NCBI RefSeq assembly: GCF_000427445.1
Contig: NZ_KE386496.1
Coordinates: 1,302,001-1,366,000 of the forward strand
Length of the DNA: 64,000 nt
Reading direction: 5' to 3'
From: Methylocapsa acidiphila B2
GTDB lineage: Bacteria; Pseudomonadota; Alphaproteobacteria; Rhizobiales; Beijerinckiaceae
The position numbers and the translations under genes are program-made. Shown piece after piece: positions 8,341-16,124 of the stretch (position 1 is the stretch's first letter; each line of letters starts with the position of its first letter). Under the pieces are notes generated by a model that was given only the letters and a program-made list of their open reading frames with translations, was not told where the DNA came from and did not search any database.

Positions 8341-9204
8341 CTAAACGGCAATATTGTCGATGAGCCGCGTCTTGCCGAGCCGAGCCGCGGCGAGAAGCCG
8401 GATCGGACCATTGGCGCGCAAACTTATGGGAGATAACGTTTCGGCGTGCCTCGCCTCGACATAATCGGCGGCGAAACCCGCAGAAGCGAGCGCCTCCCGC
8501 GCGGCGACAAGCGCCGCCTCTATGCTTGCGCCCGCGCGAATTTCGGCCGCGCAGGCCATAAGCGCGCGGTAAAGCGCCGGCGCGGCGCGCCGTTCATCGG
8601 CCGACAAATAGACATTGCGCGACGACAGCGCCAAGCCGTCCGCCTCCCGGACCGTCGGCGCGCCGAAAATTTGTGTCTCGAAATCGAGATCGCGCGCCAT
8701 TTGCGTCACGACTTTCAGCTGCTGATAATCCTTCTCGCCGAAGACCGCGACATCGGGGCGGCACTGATTGAGCAGTTTTGCGACGACCGTCGCCACGCCG
8801 GCGAAATGCGTCGGTCGGAAGCGGTCCTCGAGACCCGCGGCGGCGGGACCCGCAGTGATGATCTGAGAGGCGAAACCCGCTGGATAGACTTCAGCGGCCG
8901 AAGGAAGGAACAGCAGGTCGCCCTCCGCCGCGGCAAATTTGGCCGCGTCGGCTTCGACCATGCGCGGATAGGCGCTGAAATCTTCCGTCGGCGCAAATTG
9001 CGTTGGATTGACGAATATCGACATCACGACCCGATGGGCCAGCTTTTTGGCCTGGGCGACGAGCGAAATATGCCCGTCATGAAGCGCGCCCATGGTCGGG
9101 GCCAGCGCGACGGTTTCGCCTAGCCGGCGCCATTCCGCCACCTTCGCCCTGAGGCTCGCGACGTCGCCCGCGATTTCGAGGCGGCTCACGCTGTCCGCGA
9201 CCAT
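8341..9204 (-). CDS. panC: Pantoate--beta-alanine ligase
   Basis: Joins pantoate and beta-alanine with ATP to give pantothenate, the last step of vitamin B5 synthesis, in the cytoplasm. The ATP-binding HIGH-like block is in LAPTMGALHDGH (about residues 37-48). Other family blocks are SIFVNPTQF, GEKDYQQL and LALSSRN. The 287-residue length is normal. The ATG at 9204 lies about 200 bases from the divergent malic enzyme gene, so the two probably share a bidirectional control region. No panB is visible nearby. Confidence 0.97.
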   Translation of the reverse strand: MVADSVSRLEIAGDVASLRAKVAEWRRLGETVALAPTMGALHDGHISLVAQAKKLAHRVVMSIFVNPTQFAPTEDFSAYPRMVEADAAKFAAAEGDLLFLPSAAEVYPAGFASQIITAGPAAAGLEDRFRPTHFAGVATVVAKLLNQCRPDVAVFGEKDYQQLKVVTQMARDLDFETQIFGAPTVREADGLALSSRNVYLSADERRAAPALYRALMACAAEIRAGASIEAALVAAREALASAGFAADYVEARHAETLSPISLRANGPIRLLAAARLGKTRLIDNIAV

Positions 9205-9266
9205 GAACGCTCCCTGCGTTTGAAGACTGCTTTATCCGCCCGCACCGCCTAGATGCTCTCGCCGGT

Positions 9267-9289
9267 CTGCGGCCCAACCTGGGCCGCAG
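9267..9289. repeat. Perfect 10-base hairpin between panC and maeB
   Basis: CTGCGGCCCA at 9267-9276 pairs perfectly with TGGGCCGCAG at 9280-9289 across a 3-base loop. It sits 63 bases outside the panC start and about 110 bases before the preferred maeB start. No T run follows on either strand, so a leader structure or operator is more likely than a terminator. Confidence 0.5.
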
Positions 9290-9399
9290 CGCTGGGCGAG
9301 ACTTCGCCGCGCCTAGCCGCACAGAGGGGCGCTGATGGACATGGGCGACGCGCCCGCGTATTCGGGTCCAACACTTCCCTCCGCAAGAGATGCTCGTCC

Positions 9400-11718
9400 A
9401 TGCCCGAATCGACTACGCCTGACCTGACGGCAAGCGCGCTTTATTATCACCAAACGCCGCGCCCGGGTAAGCTTGAGATCCAGGCGACGAAGCCGCTCAG
9501 CACGCAGCATGATCTGTCGCTCGCTTATTCGCCGGGCGTGGCGGCCGCCTGCCTTGCGATCGTCGCCGACCCAGCCGCCGCCGCGGAGCTTACGATCCGG
9601 CAAAATCTCGTCGCCGTCGTGACCAATGGCACGGCCGTTCTCGGCCTCGGCAATATCGGACCTCTCGCCGCCAAGCCGGTCATGGAAGGCAAGGCGGTCC
9701 TGTTCAAGAAATTCGCGGGGATCGACGTTTTCGACATTGAGATCGCCGAGACCGACATCGACCGGCTCGTCGATATGATCGCGGCGCTGGAGCCGAGCTT
9801 CGGCGGAATCAATCTGGAGGACATCAAGGCGCCGGAATGTTTCGAGGTCGAGCGCCGCTTGCGCGAGCGCATGTCCATCCCAGTCTTTCACGACGATCAG
9901 CACGGCACCGCGATCATCGTCGCGGCGGCCGTTCTCAACGCCATGGAACTGACTGGGAAATCGCTCGAGTCCGCCAAGATCGTGAGTTCGGGCGCCGGCG
10001 CGGCGGCGCTCGCCTGCCTCGATTTTCTCGTCGAGCTCGGCGCGCAGCGCGAGAATATCTTCGTCACCGACATCGAAGGCGTCGTCTATAGGGGCCGCAC
10101 GGCCGCGATGAACGCGCGCATGGAGACTTACGCGCGCGACACCAATGCGCGCCGGCTCGCCGACGTCATCGGCGGCGCGGACATATTTCTCGGGCTTTCG
10201 GCCGGCGGCGTGCTGAAGCCCGAAATGGTCGAGGAGATGGCCGAACGGCCGCTCGTCATGGCGCTCGCCAATCCGACGCCCGAAATCGAGCCGGAAGCAG
10301 CCCATGCGGCGCGGCCGGACGCCATGATCTGCACCGGTCGCTCAGATTATCCAAACCAAGTCAATAACGTCCTGTGCTTTCCCTATCTCTTTCGCGGCGC
10401 GTTGGACGTCGCCGCCTCGACCATCAACGAAGCGATGAAGCTCGCCGCGGTGCGGGCGATCGCCCAATTGGCGCATGAACCGCCCTCCGACGTCGTCGCC
10501 AAGGCCTATGGCGGCGAGGTGCGCCGCTATGGCAAGGACAGCCTCATTCCGTCGCCCTTCGATCCGCGCCTGATCCTGCGCATCGCGCCCGCCGTGGCGC
10601 GCGCGGCGATGGAAAGCGGCGTCGCCAAAAAGCCCATCGCCGATTTTTCCGCCTATGAGGAGAGCCTGTCGCGCTTCGTGTTCCGCTCCGGCTTCCTCAT
10701 GAAGCCGCTGATGCAGGCCGCCAAGGCCGCTCCCAAGCGCGTCATTTACGCCGAGGGCGAGGACGAGCGCGTGCTCCGCGCCGTCCAGACGATCGTCGAG
10801 GAAGGATTGGCCCATCCAATCCTCGTCGGGCGCCCGCAAGTCATCGAAACCCGGCTCGCGCGTTTCGGGCTGTCGGTACGGGCGGGACGCGATTTCGAGC
10901 TCATCGATCCGAACGACGACCCGCGCTACCGTGATTATGTCACGACCTATCTCGAATGCGCCGGCCGGCGCGGCGTCACACCTGATGCGGCGCGCACCTT
11001 AGTGCGGACCAATGCGACCGTCATCGCGGCGATCGCGGTGAGGCGTGGCGACGCCGACGCCATGCTTTGCGGGCTCGACGGCCGGTTCAAATCCCGGCTG
11101 CGTCACATCAAAGACGTGATCGGGCTCATTCCCGGCGCCACCGATTTTTCCGCAATGAGCCTGATGATCACCAATAAGGGCGCGTTTTTTCTCGCCGACA
11201 CGCAAGTGCGGCGCGAACCTTCCGCTGCGGAGATCGCCGAACTCTCCTTGATGTGCGCGCGCCATGTGCGGCGGTTCGGCCTGGAGCCGAAGATCGCCCT
11301 CGTGTCGCATTCGAATTTTGGGTCGGACGACGCCCCATCGGCCGTCAAGATGCGGTCGGCGCTCGCGATCCTGCGCGAACGCGCGCCGGACCTTGAGGTC
11401 GATGGAGAAATGCAGGCCGACGTCGCGCTCTCGGAAGCGCTGCGCGATCGAATCCTGCCTTCGTCGCGCCTGCGCGGAGAGGCGAATGTCCTCATCATGC
11501 CTAATCTCGACTCGGCCAATATCGCCTACACGATGACCATGGCCATGGCCGACGCCCTGCCCGTCGGCCCAATCCTCATCGGCGCGGCGAAGCCGGCGCA
11601 TATCCTGACGGCGTCGACGACGACTCGAGGCGTCGTCAACATGACGGCGCTCTCGGTCGCCGAAGCGCAGGCCGACGACTTGACCGACGCAGCGGCATCG
11701 CCTTCCGCATGGGTTTGA
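9400..11718 (+). CDS. maeB: NADP-type malic enzyme with C-terminal phosphotransacetylase-like domain
   Basis: Oxidatively decarboxylates malate to pyruvate and reduces NAD(P), linking the TCA cycle to pyruvate and NADPH. The malic enzyme part (about residues 1-425) contains [10 protein letters not shown] and HDDQHGTAI. The remainder resembles phosphate acetyltransferase ([25 protein letters not shown]). In characterised fusions this domain has little transferase activity and is thought to sense acetyl-CoA; that is family knowledge. The length of 772 residues is normal for the two-domain type. The ATG at 9400 gives the usual MPEST-like N-terminus; a longer in-frame start at 9253 adds 49 unlikely residues and would run through the 9267 hairpin. 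NADP preference is assumed from the fusion architecture. Confidence 0.95.
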   Translation: MPESTTPDLTASALYYHQTPRPGKLEIQATKPLSTQHDLSLAYSPGVAAACLAIVADPAAAAELTIRQNLVAVVTNGTAVLGLGNIGPLAAKPVMEGKAVLFKKFAGIDVFDIEIAETDIDRLVDMIAALEPSFGGINLEDIKAPECFEVERRLRERMSIPVFHDDQHGTAIIVAAAVLNAMELTGKSLESAKIVSSGAGAAALACLDFLVELGAQRENIFVTDIEGVVYRGRTAAMNARMETYARDTNARRLADVIGGADIFLGLSAGGVLKPEMVEEMAERPLVMALANPTPEIEPEAAHAARPDAMICTGRSDYPNQVNNVLCFPYLFRGALDVAASTINEAMKLAAVRAIAQLAHEPPSDVVAKAYGGEVRRYGKDSLIPSPFDPRLILRIAPAVARAAMESGVAKKPIADFSAYEESLSRFVFRSGFLMKPLMQAAKAAPKRVIYAEGEDERVLRAVQTIVEEGLAHPILVGRPQVIETRLARFGLSVRAGRDFELIDPNDDPRYRDYVTTYLECAGRRGVTPDAARTLVRTNATVIAAIAVRRGDADAMLCGLDGRFKSRLRHIKDVIGLIPGATDFSAMSLMITNKGAFFLADTQVRREPSAAEIAELSLMCARHVRRFGLEPKIALVSHSNFGSDDAPSAVKMRSALAILRERAPDLEVDGEMQADVALSEALRDRILPSSRLRGEANVLIMPNLDSANIAYTMTMAMADALPVGPILIGAAKPAHILTASTTTRGVVNMTALSVAEAQADDLTDAAASPSAWV

Positions 11719-11942
11719 TTCACGCCGATCGCGATCGTCGCTGGAGATCCGGCGCGGCGCTCGAAACGCCAAAGGAACCCGGCTCCACGACGCCGCAACG
11801 CGAGATTTAAAGGTCGCCCGATTTGTTGCAACGCAGCGGGAAGATCTGGCCAGCACAAGGCTTATCTGTTATAGGCTGCGCATCACGCCAATCGCGGTCT
11901 CCTCCGCAAGTCCCTCGCAGCGCATAAAGGTTCTTTTCGCGA

Positions 11943-13001
11943 ATGACCTCAAAGAAAGTCGCCTTGATTACCGGCGTCACCGGCCAGGATGGCGCTCTGC
12001 TGGCGGAGCTCCTTCTGTCGAAGGATTACATCGTACATGGCGTGAAGCGGCGCTCGTCGCTCATCAACACGGATCGGATCGATCATCTTTACCATGACCC
12101 GCATGAAGAGAACCTCAATTTCTTCCTGCATTATGGCGATCTGACCGATTCGACGAATTTGATCCGCATCATCCAGGAAGTGCAGCCAGACGAGATCTAC
12201 AATCTCGCCGCGCAAAGCCACGTCCAGGTGAGCTTCGAGACGCCCGAATACACGGCCAATTCCGACGCGCTCGGCACGCTCCGCATTCTCGAGGCGATCC
12301 GCATCCTTAATCTCGGCGGCAAGAGCCGCTTTTACCAGGCCTCGACGTCGGAACTTTACGGCAAGGTCCAGGCGATCCCGCAGAGCGAGACGACTCCTTT
12401 CTACCCGCGCTCGCCCTACGCCGCCGCCAAGCTCTACGCCTATTGGATCACGGTCAATTATCGCGAAGCCTATGGGATGCACGCGTCGAACGGCATCCTG
12501 TTCAATCACGAGGGACCGACGCGGGCAGAGACTTTCGTCACGCGCAAAATCACCCGCGCGGTGGCGGCAATCCATCTAGGCTTCCAGGACAAAATCTATC
12601 TCGGCAATCTCGACGCCAAGCGCGACTGGGGCAACGCCCGCGATTATGTCGAAGGCATGTGGCGCATCCTGCAACAGCCGGAGGCCGACGATTATGTCCT
12701 GGCCACCGGAGAGACCCATACGGTTCGTGAATTCGTCGAACGCGCCTTCGCCGAGACCGGCGTTGAGATCGTCTGGAAAGGCGCCGGCGTGGAAGAGCGC
12801 GGCCTCGACAAGAAGAGCGGGAAGAGCCTCGTCGAGATCGATCCCCGCTATTTTCGTCCAACCGAGGTCGATTTGCTCCTGGGCGACCCAACGAAAGCGT
12901 TTGAAAAGCTCGGCTGGAAACACAAGACCTCATTCCCGCAGCTCGTCGCCGACATGGTCGCCAGCGACCTGATCGTGATGAAAGCCCGCGGCCGGATTTG
13001 A
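11943..13001 (+). CDS. gmd: GDP-mannose 4,6-dehydratase
   Basis: Converts GDP-D-mannose to GDP-4-keto-6-deoxy-D-mannose, the first step to GDP-L-fucose, in the cytoplasm. An extended short-chain dehydrogenase fold starts with the nucleotide-binding block [10 protein letters not shown]. Catalytic blocks are STSELYG and the [12 protein letters not shown] segment, whose Tyr-xxx-Lys is the active pair. The [10 protein letters not shown] and VREFVERAF blocks are typical. The 352-residue length is normal. The fcl gene follows after nine bases, so the two form an operon making the complete GDP-fucose pathway. The product probably feeds exopolysaccharide or O-antigen, in keeping with the O-antigen-ligase-like gene downstream. 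Confidence 0.97.
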   Translation: MTSKKVALITGVTGQDGALLAELLLSKDYIVHGVKRRSSLINTDRIDHLYHDPHEENLNFFLHYGDLTDSTNLIRIIQEVQPDEIYNLAAQSHVQVSFETPEYTANSDALGTLRILEAIRILNLGGKSRFYQASTSELYGKVQAIPQSETTPFYPRSPYAAAKLYAYWITVNYREAYGMHASNGILFNHEGPTRAETFVTRKITRAVAAIHLGFQDKIYLGNLDAKRDWGNARDYVEGMWRILQQPEADDYVLATGETHTVREFVERAFAETGVEIVWKGAGVEERGLDKKSGKSLVEIDPRYFRPTEVDLLLGDPTKAFEKLGWKHKTSFPQLVADMVASDLIVMKARGRI

Positions 13002-13010
13002 GGGGGAGCC

Positions 13011-13976
13011 ATGACCCAATCCTCTCCCAAGCCCCCTCGCCGGCGCCGCATCTGGGTGGCCGGCCATCGGGGCATGGTCGGCTCGGCGATCTTGCGCCGA
13101 CTCGCCTCCGAAGACGCCGACGTGCTGACCGTCGGACGCGGCGAACTCGACTTGCGCCGGCAGGAGGCGGTTCACGCCTGGGTGGCGAAAGCCGCTCCGG
13201 ACGTCGTCATCCTTGCCGCGGCCAAAGTCGGCGGCATTCTCGCCAATGATTCCTATCCGGCGGATTTTCTTTACGACAACCTCGTCATCGAGACGAACAT
13301 CATCCATGCGGCGCATGAGGCCGGAGTCGAAAGGCTCGTCTTCCTGGGCTCCTCCTGCATCTATCCGAAATTCGCGCCTCAGCCGATCAAGGAAGAAGCG
13401 CTTCTCACCGGCCCGCTCGAGCCGACTAATGAATGGTATGCGATCGCCAAGATCGCCGGGATCAAGCTCTGCCAAGCCTATCGCAAGCAATTTGGCCGGC
13501 GCTACATCTCGGTCATGCCTTGCAATCTTTACGGCCGGAACGATAATTTCGATCTCGCGTCGAGCCACGTCCTTCCGGCGCTGATCCGCAAATTTCACGA
13601 GGCGAAAGAAAGCGGACGGCGCGAGGTCGTCGTTTGGGGCACGGGGACGCCCCTGCGCGAGTTTCTCTATGTCGACGATCTCGCCGACGGCGTGGTTTTC
13701 CTGATGGATCATTACGACGGAGACGAGCCCATCAATTGCGGCGCAGGGTCCGATGTGACCATTCGCGAACTCGCCAAGACGATCGGCCGCGTCGTCGGCT
13801 TCGAGGGCGAGCTCATCTTCGACACAAGCAAGCCGGACGGCACGCCACGCAAGCTCATGGACTCGAGCCGCCTCGCCGCGCTCGGCTGGCGAGCAAGAAC
13901 AAACCTCGAAGACGGCGTCGCCGAAGTCTACCGCTGGTTCCTGCAAGAAAAGAAAGCCGAGCTCGCCGCGACCTGA
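13011..13976 (+). CDS. fcl: GDP-L-fucose synthase
   Basis: Performs the 3,5-epimerisation and 4-reduction of GDP-4-keto-6-deoxymannose to GDP-L-fucose with NADPH. The nucleotide-binding block AGHRGMVGSAI is at the N-terminus. The catalytic region contains LGSSCIYPKFAPQPIKE and NEWYAIAKIAG, with the Tyr-xxx-Lys pair. VWGTGTPLREFLYVDD is a further family signature. The length of 321 residues is normal. It directly follows gmd with a GGGGGAG ribosome binding site before ATG 13011. Confidence 0.97.
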   Translation: MTQSSPKPPRRRRIWVAGHRGMVGSAILRRLASEDADVLTVGRGELDLRRQEAVHAWVAKAAPDVVILAAAKVGGILANDSYPADFLYDNLVIETNIIHAAHEAGVERLVFLGSSCIYPKFAPQPIKEEALLTGPLEPTNEWYAIAKIAGIKLCQAYRKQFGRRYISVMPCNLYGRNDNFDLASSHVLPALIRKFHEAKESGRREVVVWGTGTPLREFLYVDDLADGVVFLMDHYDGDEPINCGAGSDVTIRELAKTIGRVVGFEGELIFDTSKPDGTPRKLMDSSRLAALGWRARTNLEDGVAEVYRWFLQEKKAELAAT

Positions 13977-13995
13977 GGTCCAAGCGGTCGAGACG

Positions 13996-14020
13996 CGGAC
14001 AAAGCGCTCCGGCTTTTTTT
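13996..14020 (+). terminator. Weak terminator candidate after fcl
   Basis: CGGA pairs with TCCG around an 8-base loop and is followed at once by GC and seven T bases. The stem is short, so this is only a candidate for ending the gmd-fcl transcript, about 20 bases after the fcl stop. Confidence 0.35.
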
Positions 14021-14233
14021 CCTCGGCGCAATTGCTCTCGACCGTCGCCGCTCGTATGAGCAATATTGATTTTTGTCGCGCGTGCCAGCCGCGCGCCGCC
14101 ATGCGCGCGTCGCGTGCAACATTAGGTGGCGATGCGGCCTGTGGTCGAACGCAATTCGTTCGATCCAATCGCGCGATGATTTGAAAAATTAAGGCGGCGC
14201 TTTTTCTGCACTCTGATTCGACAGGCGGCTGAC

Positions 14234-15544
14234 ATGTTCATCGCGCTCGGCGCCCTTCTCGGCGTTATCGCCCTTTGTCCGGCGATCCTTATCTTGGACG
14301 GGAGAATTCTTCCGTCCTTCGTTCCTTTTCTGGCTGCGGTCGGCCTCATTCTGACCTCGATCAAGCTCCCCGCCGCGGAGGCCGCGCGTTTCGGCAAGAT
14401 CGCGAAACCCTTTGCGATCGCCGCGCTTATTCCAGCGAGTTGGATGTTGCTTCAGCTGCTGCCGCTGCCCTTATCCTCTACCCCTCCGTGGTCTAGAATT
14501 TCCGATTTGGCGCATCCTGTTTGGGCGAGCGTCGCCGGCGGATTTCCTCATGGGGTGAGCGGACACGTCAGCGTCGACGTCGGCGCGACAGCCATGGCCC
14601 TCGCGCGCTACCTGTCGCTGGTCGGCGTCATTTTGCTGGCGATTGCGGCCACGATAAATCGCCAGCGCGCCGAATCGGTCTTGGTCGGTTTGACCGCCGC
14701 TTCGGTGCTCATCGCTTCGGCCGCCGCGCTTTACGAGATTTTTGGGGTCGGCTCCGCGGCTGCCCGTGACGAAGCGCTCGACTCTGCGAGCCTCGGGGTC
14801 ATTTTTTCGGCCGCATGCCTCATGCTGGTATTTGAGCGTCACGAAACCGGCCACGCCAGACCCGGCTATAGTCGATCGAAATTTCAGGTCGCCACGCTCT
14901 CCGCCTTCGCTGCTTTCGTCATATGCGCGACCGCTGTTGCGTCGGCGCGCTCCGGATCGCTTCTGTTTTCGGCGAGTTGCGGGCTTCTGATATTTTGCGC
15001 GGTCATCCTCGTTCGCCGGTTCGATCTCGGCAGATGGGGCGCCGCCGCGATCGGCGTAACCGCGAGCGTCATCGCTCTCGCCCTCGTAAGCGGCGCAGCT
15101 GGCAACAGCTCGGATCTGAGATTGGCTTTTGTTCGAAAGGACCCGACCTCACTGGAGTTGACCCAGCGCGCTTTGGCGGATGCGCCTTTTCTCGGCGATG
15201 GGGCCGGCGCCTTCGCCGCTTTGCTGCCGATCTATCAATCGGCGAATCCAGGACCAGGCGAATGGGGACCAGCCACCGCGGCGGCGAAGCTCTCCATCGA
15301 GATGGGACGACCGATGCTATGGTTCGTCGTCGCAGGCGCGACGATCGCGCTGCTGGCGCTCCTGCGCGGCGCCGCGACCCGGGGCCGCGATTCATTTTAC
15401 CCGGCGGCGGCTGCGGCATGCGTGGCCACGCTGACCATTCAAGCATTCATCAATGTCGGTCTGTTCGACACCGTCACGCCACTGCTCGGCGGGATAATTT
15501 TCGGGCTCGGGCTCGCCCAATCGCAAGGCCGCTCGTCGCACTGA
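14234..15544 (+). CDS. O-antigen-ligase-like polytopic membrane protein
   Basis: A predicted inner-membrane protein of 436 residues with ten or more hydrophobic segments and a large periplasmic loop. The C-terminal half has the pattern FLGDGAGAF, then PIYQ, then AAAKLSIEMGRP, then RGAATRGRD, which I associate with the O-antigen ligase / Wzy-like family of Rhizobiales. It may polymerise or ligate glycan repeats on lipid carriers in the periplasm. It follows the GDP-fucose genes on the same strand after about 260 bases, supporting a surface-polysaccharide role. Sequence conservation in this family is weak, so ligase versus polymerase cannot be decided. Confidence 0.65.
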   Translation: MFIALGALLGVIALCPAILILDGRILPSFVPFLAAVGLILTSIKLPAAEAARFGKIAKPFAIAALIPASWMLLQLLPLPLSSTPPWSRISDLAHPVWASVAGGFPHGVSGHVSVDVGATAMALARYLSLVGVILLAIAATINRQRAESVLVGLTAASVLIASAAALYEIFGVGSAAARDEALDSASLGVIFSAACLMLVFERHETGHARPGYSRSKFQVATLSAFAAFVICATAVASARSGSLLFSASCGLLIFCAVILVRRFDLGRWGAAAIGVTASVIALALVSGAAGNSSDLRLAFVRKDPTSLELTQRALADAPFLGDGAGAFAALLPIYQSANPGPGEWGPATAAAKLSIEMGRPMLWFVVAGATIALLALLRGAATRGRDSFYPAAAAACVATLTIQAFINVGLFDTVTPLLGGIIFGLGLAQSQGRSSH

Positions 15545-16124
15545 GGCCTCGCCTCAAAGCATCCGGCCGCCGACAATGTGAAACATATTTTTCTGTTCCA
15601 AGTTCGCGTTCGACCGCCGGATTCGAAAGCCCCCGTATCCAGGCCTTCATGCGCTTGGAACTTTGCGATTCGTCCGTCCTTGCGAACCACGACGGCGGTC
15701 GTCCCGACCTCGGCCTCCGGCGCGACGCTGGGCCCAGCACAGCGTCAAGGCTCTCCGCACGACGCGGGACTTTCGGCCAACTCTATTTCACGGCGCCAGT
15801 CTCTCGAATCGCGCAGCGCGACATTCGTGATGCGCCGATCGACTCCAACCAAAATATGATTGACATATTATAGTGATCTATTCATGTTAAATACTTGAAT
15901 ATTGATATTTGTCTAATTTAAATTAGTAAGCATGGTTTGCCCATGGAACCACTCCGAAGCGCCTAAAAGCCTTTACGACGGCAATCGAAAGCCCGGATTT
16001 CTCCGCCACGTCGCATTGGCTTGAGCCCGCCGTCTTGCCTCCTCAGCGCTCAAGAGCGCAGTCAAAGTCCTGTTCCGCCACCCTCTTCTTGCTCCCCTAC
16101 TCGTATCTCGCCGAGCGACCACAC
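15545..16124. other. Intergenic stretch with AT-rich island and 14-base palindrome
   Basis: I see no convincing gene in these 580 bases. Part of the minus strand (about 15,560-15,840) translates plausibly in one frame but is broken by stops and unrecognised. From about 15,851 to 15,935 the base composition turns strongly AT-rich, with TTGACA at 15,860-15,865 and a perfect palindrome CTAATTTAAATTAG at 15,913-15,926. This island is the likely promoter or operator region of the beta-propeller gene downstream. Confidence 0.5.
15913..15926. promoter_or_regulatory. Palindromic operator candidate CTAATTTAAATTAG
   Basis: A perfect 14-base palindrome inside an AT-rich island, about 200 bases upstream of the preferred start of the secreted beta-propeller gene. 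A dimeric regulator or nucleoid protein could bind it; the regulator is unknown. Confidence 0.4.

Noticed and set aside
9313-10305. A 330-codon antisense frame within maeB, and a similar one at 10,999-11,856
   Set aside because: Both mirror the malic enzyme gene; Arg/Asp/Gly-rich translation without motifs.
12930-14168. A 412-codon antisense frame across fcl
   Set aside because: It overlaps the entire fcl gene, which has full family motifs; the antisense product has no recognisable domain.
15439-15840. Possible decayed minus-strand gene downstream of the O-antigen-ligase-like gene
   Set aside because: One frame reads smoothly for short stretches but contains a stop and overlaps the preceding gene's end; no family recognised.
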